In this document: positions 54,512 through 64,000 of the stretch, piece by piece | How positions within the stretch are numbered: position 1 is the first letter of the stretch | How the letters are laid out: the number at the start of each line of letters is the position of its first letter | Source: an uncultured Pelagibacteraceae bacterium | GTDB taxonomy: Bacteria; Pseudomonadota; Alphaproteobacteria; Pelagibacterales; Pelagibacteraceae | DNA length: 64,000 nt | Assembly (NCBI GenBank): GCA_902563575.1 | Contig: CACEXV010000001.1 | Location: forward strand, 398,354-462,353 | Direction of reading: 5' to 3' | Notes under the pieces: generated by a model | What the model was told of the DNA's origin: nothing | What the model saw: the letters and a program-made list of their open reading frames with translations, nothing else | Database searches by the model: none | Program-made: the position numbers and the translations under genes

Positions 54512-55586
54512 AAACTCAAAAAAAATAGTAATAAAACTAGGTTCATCAACTGTTGTTGATAAAAATGGAAAATTCAAATCTGATTGGGTAAATAGTTTGA
54601 TAAAAGACATAAAGAAATATTATAAAAATCTCTCTATCGTTATAGTTTCATCGGGGGCGATAGCTTTGGGGCAGAGCTACTTAAAAATAAAACAAAAAAA
54701 AATAAAAATCGACATGAGTCAAGCTATTGCAGCAGTTGGCCAGATTCATTTGGCTGAAAAATTCCAAAAAATTTTTCGTAAAAATAATTTCGAAACAGCT
54801 CAAATATTAATTTCATTATCTGACACAGAACAAAGGCGTAGAGCACTTAATGTTAGAAGAACATTTGAAAATTTATTTAAAATGGGCGTAATTCCTGTGG
54901 TAAATGAAAACGATACTACAGCAACTACTGAAATTAAATATGGAGACAATGATAGATTAGCGGCTAGAGTAGCGCAAATTATTGGAGCGGACACTCTAAT
55001 ATTGTACTCTGATACAGATGGCTTATACGATAAATCAAAAAAATTAATATCTAAAATTGATAATATCGATGATAAAGTTTTAAGTTTAGCGGGAAAAAAC
55101 ACTAATAGTTACGGATCTGGGGGTATGATTACTAAAATTGAAGCTGCAAAGATTTGTATGAATGCGGGATGCAATATGTTCATCGCAAATGGAAAGAAAA
55201 AAAATCCCATAAAAAGAATGATTAACACCGGTTTATACACAAGGTTTAATCCAAAAATTTCAACTTTAGACGCAAGAAAAAAATGGATAGTGAGTTCTCT
55301 TTCATCCTCAGGTAAAATTTGCATAGACACTGGCGCCATGGTTGCAATATCGAATGGGAAAAGTTTACTTGCGGCAGGTGTTAAAAAAGTTGTTGGAACA
55401 TTTTCAAAAGGTGAAAATGTATTAGTAATTAATGAAAACAATAAGGAATTAGCAAGAGGATTATCCTCATTTTCGTCGGATGAAATAAATAAAATTAAAG
55501 GTAAACAGAGCAGTGACATTGAAAAAATTTTAGGCTATCCAAGTAAGTCTGAAATAATTCATAAAGATGATATGGTAGATATATAA
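54501..55586 (+). CDS. proB: Glutamate 5-kinase
   Basis: The 361-residue protein has an amino-acid-kinase domain (VIKLGSSTVV, VSSGAIALGQ, NENDTTATTEIKYGDNDRLAARVA, SDTDGLYD, GSGGMITKIEAAKI) and a C-terminal PUA domain from about residue 275. It phosphorylates glutamate as the first step to proline and is usually feedback-inhibited by proline. The stop shares one base with the proA ATG. Confidence 0.97.
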   Translation: MLVKNSKKIVIKLGSSTVVDKNGKFKSDWVNSLIKDIKKYYKNLSIVIVSSGAIALGQSYLKIKQKKIKIDMSQAIAAVGQIHLAEKFQKIFRKNNFETAQILISLSDTEQRRRALNVRRTFENLFKMGVIPVVNENDTTATTEIKYGDNDRLAARVAQIIGADTLILYSDTDGLYDKSKKLISKIDNIDDKVLSLAGKNTNSYGSGGMITKIEAAKICMNAGCNMFIANGKKKNPIKRMINTGLYTRFNPKISTLDARKKWIVSSLSSSGKICIDTGAMVAISNGKSLLAAGVKKVVGTFSKGENVLVINENNKELARGLSSFSSDEINKIKGKQSSDIEKILGYPSKSEIIHKDDMVDI

Positions 55587-56827
55587 TGATTTATTTAAAA
55601 AAAATTGGGGCCAGAGCAAAAAAATCTTTTGAAAAACTCAAGAAAGTTGACCATAAAATTATTAAAAAAGTTTTAGAGGATTACAATAAAAAGCTTCGAG
55701 ATAATAAATTTTTGATAATAAAAAACAATCAAAGAGATGTTAAAAATGTAATTAGAAAAAGTCTGGTTGATAGGTTGGTGCTAAATGAGGGTAGATTAGA
55801 AGCTATTAGGTCTTCTATTAATCAAATAGCAAAATTTGAGAATCCGGTAGGAAAAACTTTAGCTAAATGGAAACAGCCTAATAAATTGTTGATAAAAAGA
55901 GTCACTACACCGATTGGGGTTATTGGTGTAATTTATGAGAGCAGGCCAAATGTTACAGCTGATGTTGCAGCTCTTTGTCTTAAATCTGGTAATTGTGCAA
56001 TCTTGAGAGGTGGAAGCGAAGCATTTTACTCAAACAAAATTCTATCAGATCTGTTTAGAGAGAGTCTAAGATCAAAAAATATAGATCAAAATTGTGTCCA
56101 GTTTATTGAAAAAAAGAATAGATCAATTGTAGACTACATGCTCTCAAGCATGAATAATTATATTGATGTTATAGTGCCTAGAGGTGGGAAAGGTCTAGTA
56201 AAAAAAGTTCAAGAAATTTCAAAAGTTCATGTCATTGGTCATTTGGAGGGACTTTGCCATACGTATGTTGAAAAATCCTCGAAAATTCAAATGGCCAAAA
56301 GTCTAGTCTTGAATTCTAAATTGAGAAGAACAAGCATTTGTGGGGCTTTGGAGACACTCTTAATTCAAGAGTCAGCGCTTCAATCACATGGTATCCCAAT
56401 AATTGAGTCTTTGATCAAAAAAGGATGTGAAGTTAGAGTTGATAAAAAGATAAATAAAATATTTAAAGGTGAACTTAAATTAGCTAGTAACAAGGATTGG
56501 AGCACTGAGTATTTGGATAAAATTTTATCTGTAAAATCTGTTGCCAACGTTAAAGAAGCTGTAGAACATATTCTCAAATATGGAACTATGCATACCGACT
56601 CTATTATTACAAAGAGTCAAAGCTCTTCTGATTATTTTTTAAAAAATGTTAATAGCTCAATTGCAATGCATAATGTCTCTACACAATTTGCGGATGGAGG
56701 TGAATTCGGATTTGGTGGTGAGATCGGAATATCAACAAATAAACTACCGCCAAGAGGGCCGGTTGGAATAAATCAGCTTACATCTTATAAATATGAAGTT
56801 TATGGTAAAGGAATTACTAGATCTTAG
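55586..56827 (+). CDS. proA: Gamma-glutamyl phosphate reductase
   Basis: The 413-residue aldehyde-dehydrogenase-fold enzyme has IGVIYESRPNVTADVAALCLKSGN, VPRGGKGLVKKV and the catalytic Cys in RRTSICGALETLL, with EFGFGGEIGISTNKLPPRGP near the end. It reduces glutamyl phosphate to glutamate semialdehyde for proline. It follows proB by one shared base and precedes nadD by three bases. Confidence 0.97.
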   Translation: MIYLKKIGARAKKSFEKLKKVDHKIIKKVLEDYNKKLRDNKFLIIKNNQRDVKNVIRKSLVDRLVLNEGRLEAIRSSINQIAKFENPVGKTLAKWKQPNKLLIKRVTTPIGVIGVIYESRPNVTADVAALCLKSGNCAILRGGSEAFYSNKILSDLFRESLRSKNIDQNCVQFIEKKNRSIVDYMLSSMNNYIDVIVPRGGKGLVKKVQEISKVHVIGHLEGLCHTYVEKSSKIQMAKSLVLNSKLRRTSICGALETLLIQESALQSHGIPIIESLIKKGCEVRVDKKINKIFKGELKLASNKDWSTEYLDKILSVKSVANVKEAVEHILKYGTMHTDSIITKSQSSSDYFLKNVNSSIAMHNVSTQFADGGEFGFGGEIGISTNKLPPRGPVGINQLTSYKYEVYGKGITRS

Positions 56828-56830
56828 GTA

Positions 56831-57364
56831 ATGAGAATTCCAAAAACTTATTCAATTGCACTATTAGGAGGTTCATTTGATCCTCCCCATATAGGACACT
56901 TAAAAATTTCTAAACAGGCTCTTAAAATTCTACCAATAAAGAAATTGTATTGGGTAGTAACAAAAAAAAATCCGTTTAAAAATAGACCTTTTTACAATTT
57001 GAAAAATCGAATTAGAAAATGCGTTAAAATAGTTAAGAAAGTAAAAAAGATCGAAGTGGTATACTTGGATGAAAAAATAAAATCTTCTAGAACTGTAAAT
57101 GTAATTACTTTTTTTAAAAGTAGAGTAAGATCAAACAAAATTTTTTTTATAATGGGTTCGGATACTTTAATAAACTTTCATAAATGGCAAAATTACAGAA
57201 AAATTATAAATAATTGTAAATTGGTAGTTTTTTCCCGTACCGGATATGACCAAAAAGCTTTAAAATCTTTTGTAGCAAAAAAATGGGAGAAAAATATTAT
57301 TTTTTTGAAAAATAAGAGGTTTAATATATCTTCTACTATGATAAGAAATAAGTTATCTGACTAA
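56831..57364 (+). CDS. nadD: Nicotinate-nucleotide adenylyltransferase
   Basis: The 177-residue nucleotidyltransferase has the GGSFDPPHIGHLKIS start ((T/H)xGH motif), MGSDTLINFHKW and the closing ISSTMIRNKL. It adenylates nicotinate mononucleotide in NAD synthesis. The stop shares one base with rsfS, the standard nadD-rsfS pair. Confidence 0.95.
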   Translation: MRIPKTYSIALLGGSFDPPHIGHLKISKQALKILPIKKLYWVVTKKNPFKNRPFYNLKNRIRKCVKIVKKVKKIEVVYLDEKIKSSRTVNVITFFKSRVRSNKIFFIMGSDTLINFHKWQNYRKIINNCKLVVFSRTGYDQKALKSFVAKKWEKNIIFLKNKRFNISSTMIRNKLSD

Positions 57365-57711
57365 TGGAAATTTTAAAAATTAAGAAACTAATAGAGAAAA
57401 TACTAGACAATAATAAAGCGATAAACATTATTTCAATAGATTTGAAAAACAAAACGTATATTGCGGATTATATGATTGTTGCATCAGGCACCTCATCGAG
57501 ACATATACAATCTTTGTCAGAAATCTTATGCGCCGAATTAAAAAAAAGTGGCATAAATGATTGTAAAATTGAGGGAAAAGACAGTCCAGACTGGAAACTG
57601 GTTGATGCTTTAGACGTAATTGTTCATATTTTTCACCCAGAAAAAAGAAGTTTCTATGACTTAGAAAAAATGTGGCAAGAGCAAATACCCAAAGAAAAGG
57701 CACAAATATGA
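57364..57711 (+). CDS. rsfS: Ribosome silencing factor RsfS
   Basis: The 115-residue protein has the RsfS/Iojap features: ADYMIVASGTSSRHIQSLSE, WKLVDALDVIVHIFHPEKR and FYDLEKMW. It binds ribosomal protein L14 and prevents subunit joining in starvation. The next gene, ctpA, begins in the ATGA overlap. In many relatives rlmH follows rsfS; here it does not. Confidence 0.95.
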   Translation: MEILKIKKLIEKILDNNKAINIISIDLKNKTYIADYMIVASGTSSRHIQSLSEILCAELKKSGINDCKIEGKDSPDWKLVDALDVIVHIFHPEKRSFYDLEKMWQEQIPKEKAQI

Positions 57712-58847
57712 TAAAAAAAATTTTTCTTATAATATTAATTTTAAACTTTCAAAATTTTGCTAATGCTAACAAGTATGATGAGCTCTATGGTAAAATAGAT
57801 CTATTTGGAGAAGTTTTAGAAAAAATTGATAAAGAATATATTGATGAAATAGATCAAGCAGATGTGATGGACTCTGCAATAAACGGAGTTCTGCAATCAT
57901 TAGACCCTTACTCCTCTTACATGAGCCCGGAACTTTTTAGGGACATGCAAACCGATACTCGGGGAGAGTTCGGTGGTCTTGGGATAGAGATAGGAATGGA
58001 GGCTGGAGTTGTAAAAGTAATAAGCCCTATCGATGGAACGCCCGCTGATGAAGCTGGCATAAAAGCCGGAGATTTCATTGTTAAAATTGATGGTGAACAA
58101 GTTCAAGGCAAAACTCTTATGGAGTCTGTAAAACTAATGCGGGGCCCAGTAGGAACTTCAATAAAACTCACCATTAGAAGAAAAAATGTAAAAAAAGCTT
58201 TAGAATTTGAAGTGGAGAGAAAAATCATTGAAGTAAAGTCGGTAAAAGCAAAATTGATAGGTAAGAGAAAGAACATTGCATATGTCAGGCTTAAGTCTTT
58301 TAATGAGAATAGTGATAATCAACTCATCGACAATATTAAGATATTTGAAAATAAAAATAATCCATTAGGTTATGTGATTGATGTGAGAAACAACCCTGGA
58401 GGATTATTAGCGCAGGCAATTAGAATCACAGACTTTTTTTTAGATGACGGTGAAATTGTTTCAACAAAAGGAAGAAAAAGATCAGAGACAAGAAAATTTT
58501 TTGCAAAATCTGGTGACGGCATCTCTGGCAAACCAATAATAATATTAATAAATAATGGGTCAGCGTCTGCTTCAGAAATTTTAGCTGGAGCATTAAAAGA
58601 TCACAAAAGAGCTATTTTAATCGGAGAAACTTCATATGGAAAAGGGTCAGTCCAATCAATTATACCACTTAAAAATGGTGGTGGAATGAGATTAACAATT
58701 TCAAAATATTATCTTCCGTCTGGAAAATCTATTTCCGAAGTAGGTGTAGAACCAGATATTTTCGTTGAAGAGGTGGAGTCGAATTTTAAGATTGATACTG
58801 AAACTGATAATCAGCTCGATTATGCAATTAAATTGCTTCAATCGTAA
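57708..58847 (+). CDS. ctpA: Carboxyl-terminal processing peptidase (S41)
   Basis: From the ATG at 57708 (379 residues) the protein has a signal peptide (MIKKIFLIILILNFQNFANA), a PDZ domain at about 75-160 (GLGIEIGMEAGVVKVISP) and the S41 catalytic domain with the Ser in NNGSASASEILAGAL and the Lys in ETSYGKGSVQ. It cleaves periplasmic or membrane proteins at their C-termini. The track start at 57672 (GTG) would hide the signal peptide; 57708 overlaps rsfS as ATGA and is clearly better. Confidence 0.95.
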   Translation: MIKKIFLIILILNFQNFANANKYDELYGKIDLFGEVLEKIDKEYIDEIDQADVMDSAINGVLQSLDPYSSYMSPELFRDMQTDTRGEFGGLGIEIGMEAGVVKVISPIDGTPADEAGIKAGDFIVKIDGEQVQGKTLMESVKLMRGPVGTSIKLTIRRKNVKKALEFEVERKIIEVKSVKAKLIGKRKNIAYVRLKSFNENSDNQLIDNIKIFENKNNPLGYVIDVRNNPGGLLAQAIRITDFFLDDGEIVSTKGRKRSETRKFFAKSGDGISGKPIIILINNGSASASEILAGALKDHKRAILIGETSYGKGSVQSIIPLKNGGGMRLTISKYYLPSGKSISEVGVEPDIFVEEVESNFKIDTETDNQLDYAIKLLQS

Positions 58848-59318
58848 ATGAGTAAAAAGACTCTTCCTTTAAGAATTGGGGTAGGCGCAGTATTATTAAA
58901 TAGAAATAATCAGGTATTTGTGGGTAAGAGAAAAGATAATCCAATAAATAAATGGCAAATGCCACAAGGAGGAGTTGATAATAAGGAAAAGCTGGTTGAT
59001 GCGCTAAAACGAGAACTATACGAGGAAACGAGTGTAAAAAGTTACAAAATTATTCATGAATTAGACAGATGGCTGACATATGAACTGCCTGAAAACTTGT
59101 TAGGGAAAATATGGAGAGGAAAATATAGAGGTCAAAAACAAAAGTGGTTCATACTAAGATTTTCTGGAGAAGAAAGTGAAATAAACGTTAATACAAAAAA
59201 ACCTGAATTTTTAGAATGGAAATGGGTCGATATTGAAAGTCTACCAGATATAATCGTTGATTTTAAAAAAAAAGTTTACGAAGAATTATTAATAGAAATT
59301 AAAAAAACTATTTTCTAA
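58848..59318 (+). CDS. rppH: RNA pyrophosphohydrolase
   Basis: The 156-residue Nudix hydrolase has MPQGGVDNKEKLVDALKREL and YEETSV, the complete Nudix box, within the RppH/IalA pattern (KWQMPQGG, GQKQKWFILRF). It removes pyrophosphate from mRNA 5' ends to start decay, or cleaves dinucleoside polyphosphates. It directly follows the ctpA stop and overlaps convergent atpC by 11 bases. Confidence 0.95.
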   Translation: MSKKTLPLRIGVGAVLLNRNNQVFVGKRKDNPINKWQMPQGGVDNKEKLVDALKRELYEETSVKSYKIIHELDRWLTYELPENLLGKIWRGKYRGQKQKWFILRFSGEESEINVNTKKPEFLEWKWVDIESLPDIIVDFKKKVYEELLIEIKKTIF

Positions 59319-59697
59319 TCGCCTCTAAAGCATCTGCTTTATGAGACAATATGTATTTCTCTTTATCACTTAAATTTGATTTGCCTAGTCCCACATTTAC
59401 TTCTTTTAGTAAAGCCGCTATTTCATTGTTACTAAATTCCTTTAAGTTCCTTGCTGAAGTTGTAAGTATCAAAAGAATGTTATCTGAGAACTCTACAATT
59501 CCATCATCCAAGTAAAAATTTTCTAAATCTTTCTCCCCGATTTTAATTATTCCTGGTCTTAAAAAGGTGACTAAAGCAATATGATCTTTTAAGATTGTCA
59601 TTTCCCCTTCATAAGATGGTATAGTTACTTGATCAACTTCTGAGGTAAAAATAGTTTTTTCTGGAGTGACAATTTCTAATTTAAAATTTGAAGCCAT
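59308..59697 (-). CDS. atpC: ATP synthase epsilon subunit
   Basis: The 129-residue protein has the epsilon beta-sandwich (FKLEIVTPEKTIFTSEVDQVTIPSYEGEMTILKDH) and a C-terminal helical region. It is the rotor subunit that can restrain ATP hydrolysis. It ends the atpHAGDC operon, three bases after atpD, and converges on rppH. Confidence 0.96.
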   Translation of the reverse strand: MASNFKLEIVTPEKTIFTSEVDQVTIPSYEGEMTILKDHIALVTFLRPGIIKIGEKDLENFYLDDGIVEFSDNILLILTTSARNLKEFSNNEIAALLKEVNVGLGKSNLSDKEKYILSHKADALEAIRK

Positions 59698-59700
59698 TTA

Positions 59701-61999
<2,299 letters not shown>

Positions 62000-62002
62000 G
62001 AT

Positions 62003-63526
62003 CTATTTTTTTAAATCCTCAATTATTTTTGTCAAAATTATTTCATTGTTTTCATCAAGTTTACCTGTAGTATCAATTGAATTTAATAGTTCCATATTAT
62101 CTGCCTTTATTTTATCTAAAAGTTTATTTTCAAATTCCTTAATTTTATTTAGGTCTATATTGTCCAAAAATCCTTTCACACCTGAAAAAATAACGACCAC
62201 TTGTTCAGCAACGGTTAGGGGAGAATATTGATTTTGTTTCAATAATTCAGTTAGTTTTGAACCTCTATTTAGTAATTTTTGTGTCGATGCGTCCAAGTCA
62301 GATCCGAATTGTGCAAAAGCTGCCATTTCTCTATACTGAGCTAATTCAAGCTTGATAGATCCTGCGACTTTTTTCATTGCTTTAGTCTGTGCAGCAGAGC
62401 CAACTCTCGAAACAGATAAACCAACGTTCACAGCTGGTCTGATACCTTGATTGAAAAGTTCGGTCTCTAAAAAAATTTGACCATCAGTAATTGAAATTAC
62501 ATTTGTAGGAATATATGCTGATACGTCACCAGCTTGTGTTTCAATAATTGGAAGAGCCGTTAAAGAGCCGCCGCCTTCATTTTCGTTAAGTTTAGCCGCT
62601 CTTTCCAAAAGTCGACTATGTAAGTAAAATACGTCACCTGGATAAGCTTCCCTTCCTGGTGGTCTCCTTAATAAAAGGGACATCTGTCTGTAAGCAACTG
62701 CTTGCTTGGATAAATCGTCGTATATTATTAAAGCATGCATTCCATTATCTCTGAAATATTCACCAATAGTACACCCAGTATATGGCGCTAAAAATTGAAG
62801 TGGAGCTGAGTCTGACGCCGTAGCTGAAACGACAGTTGTATATTTCATGGCGCCGGCATCTTCAAGTGTTTTTACTATTTGTGCAACCGTTGATCTTTTT
62901 TGCCCGATGGCCACATAAACACAGTAAAGTTTCTTTTTTTCATCATTAGTTTCATTAATTTTTTTTTGATTAATTATAGTATCAACTGCTACAGCAGTTT
63001 TCCCGGTTTGTCTGTCGCCAATAATTAACTCCCTCTGTCCTCTACCAATTGGGATCAAACTATCAATAGCTTTCAATCCTGTTTGCATAGGTTCATTAAC
63101 TGATTTTCTTGGTATTATTCCTGGAGCTTTTACTTCAACTCTTTTCCTCTTAATTGATTTATCCAAACTTCCTTTGCCATCAATCGGATTGCCAAGCCCG
63201 TCCAAAACCCTACCTAATAATTCTTTGCCTACTGGCACGTCAACAATTGCTTTTGTTCTTTTTACAGTGTCACCTTCTTTGATTTGCCTATCATCTCCAA
63301 ATATCACTATACCAACATTGTCATTTTCCAAATTCAGAGCCATTCCTTTAGAGCCATCATTAAATTCAACCATCTCACCGGCTTGAACATGGTCCAATCC
63401 GTAAACTCTTGCGATACCGTCACCTACTGATAAAACTTTACCAACTTCAGATACTTCAGCAGATTTACCAAAGTTTTTTATTTGTTCTTTCAATATTTTA
63501 GTAATTTCAGAGGGATTGATTTCCAT
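62003..63526 (-). CDS. atpA: ATP synthase alpha subunit
   Basis: The 507-residue subunit has Walker [32 protein letters not shown], and the ATP-synthase alpha/beta signature region [17 protein letters not shown]. It supplies non-catalytic nucleotide sites of F1. The start shares a base with the end of atpH. Confidence 0.99.
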   Translation of the reverse strand: MEINPSEITKILKEQIKNFGKSAEVSEVGKVLSVGDGIARVYGLDHVQAGEMVEFNDGSKGMALNLENDNVGIVIFGDDRQIKEGDTVKRTKAIVDVPVGKELLGRVLDGLGNPIDGKGSLDKSIKRKRVEVKAPGIIPRKSVNEPMQTGLKAIDSLIPIGRGQRELIIGDRQTGKTAVAVDTIINQKKINETNDEKKKLYCVYVAIGQKRSTVAQIVKTLEDAGAMKYTTVVSATASDSAPLQFLAPYTGCTIGEYFRDNGMHALIIYDDLSKQAVAYRQMSLLLRRPPGREAYPGDVFYLHSRLLERAAKLNENEGGGSLTALPIIETQAGDVSAYIPTNVISITDGQIFLETELFNQGIRPAVNVGLSVSRVGSAAQTKAMKKVAGSIKLELAQYREMAAFAQFGSDLDASTQKLLNRGSKLTELLKQNQYSPLTVAEQVVVIFSGVKGFLDNIDLNKIKEFENKLLDKIKADNMELLNSIDTTGKLDENNEIILTKIIEDLKK

Positions 63527-64000
63527 TATTGCTCCATCATTGCTTTTTCATATTTTTTTAATTTGTTTTTTATTGACGTATCTATCATCAAGCTACCAAG
63601 TTGTATCTTCAAGCCTCCTATTAAACTTTCATCGACTTTATATTTGAATTTTATAGTGCTTTTTAAAACTTGAGACAGTTCTGTGTTGATATTGTTTATC
63701 TCATTGTCATCGAGTTTCTTTGCTGAAGTTAACGATGCATCAATCTCGTTTTTATCTTTAGATAGCAATTTGAAGAAACTATCTATTATCTTTCGTAAAT
63801 AAAATAATCTACTTTTTTTTATCAATAATAAAAGAAAGTTTTTTAAGGTTAAATCGAATTTCATCAGATCTGATAAACTATTTACAATTTCATTTTGTTG
63901 ATTTTTTAAATAAGTTGGATTTTTAACGAAACTTACAAAGTCGGTATTGGTATCATATAAACTTTTTACTAACGTAAGATTTTTTGATAATTTTTCCAAA
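63526..64000 (-). CDS. atpH: ATP synthase delta subunit, N-terminus cut by window edge
   Basis: At least 157 residues of the OSCP/delta subunit are visible: an N-terminal helical region ([19 protein letters not shown]) and the C-terminal motif [25 protein letters not shown]. The normal length is about 180 residues, so roughly 20-25 residues lie beyond the right edge; the TTG used by the track at 63999 is not the real start. The order atpH-atpA-atpG-atpD-atpC is standard. Confidence 0.95.
   Translation of the reverse strand, partial: LEKLSKNLTLVKSLYDTNTDFVSFVKNPTYLKNQQNEIVNSLSDLMKFDLTLKNFLLLLIKKSRLFYLRKIIDSFFKLLSKDKNEIDASLTSAKKLDDNEINNINTELSQVLKSTIKFKYKVDESLIGGLKIQLGSLMIDTSIKNKLKKYEKAMMEQ

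Overview
The window looks like a streamlined, very AT-rich marine alphaproteobacterium of the SAR11 (Pelagibacterales) type. The evidence is short or overlapping intergenic spaces, heavy AAA/AGA codon use, many stop/start overlaps (ATGA, TAATG), a TAXI-type TRAP transporter, a SAM-II riboswitch on metX, and alphaproteobacterial neighbourhoods (argH-lptM-lysA; hisC-tyrC beside metX-metW; obgE-proB-proA-nadD-rsfS-ctpA-rppH; Suv3-type helicase with fdxA and carD). This assignment comes from reading the sequence, not from a database search. No CRISPR array, insertion sequence, prophage or integron was seen. No gene-free stretch exceeds 300 bases.

Layout. 1-8293 (minus): one translation operon, glycosyltransferase-thrS-infC-rpmI-rplT-pheS-pheT-lepA (lepA runs off the left edge). 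8294-9112 (plus): alpha/beta hydrolase. 9092-15902 (minus): gltD-gltB plus a YeeZ-like SDR. 16071-18099 (plus): uppP and an O-antigen-ligase-like protein, then tRNA-Arg(ACG). 18331-28338: acetyl-CoA metabolism (thiolase, a tiny coupled ORF, an HDAC-like deacylase, acetoacetyl-CoA synthetase, a lipoyl-AceE fusion, AceF), a DMT exporter and a thioesterase. 28335-32341 (minus): TAXI-TRAP binding protein, internal terminator, fused permease, a small CxxC protein and an exported MsrB. 32406-40869: aminotransferase (minus); Suv3-like helicase-TerB-fdxA-carD (plus); a 21-residue Lys/Arg peptide gene; acyl-CoA ligase; tRNA-Leu(CAA); a double-HTH regulator. 40870-44662: a small membrane protein, yqaA, dsbB, coq7, HNH protein, esterase, HIG1-like protein and TlpA. 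44691-48122 (plus): argH-lptM-lysA-plsC. 48119-50101 (minus): tyrC and a frameshifted hisC. 50160-52754 (plus): SAM-II riboswitch/terminator, metX, metW, gloB. 52820-58847+: rplU-rpmA-obgE-proB-proA-nadD-rsfS-ctpA-rppH. 59308-64000 (minus): F1 ATP synthase atpHAGDC (atpH truncated by the right edge).

Most of the window is housekeeping. The items that stand out are: (i) an isolated gene for a 21-residue peptide made almost only of Lys, Arg and Ala, with a strong Shine-Dalgarno sequence and a strong terminator; (ii) a homodimeric-type pyruvate dehydrogenase E1 carrying its own N-terminal lipoyl domain; (iii) a SAM-II aptamer whose 3' strand can form an antiterminator competing with an adjacent terminator, which also shows that the ORF-track metX start is probably wrong; (iv) several ORFs under 60 residues that are translationally coupled or packed into operons and absent from the ORF track; (v) a one-base frameshift in hisC; (vi) a divergent pair whose start codons overlap in CATG.
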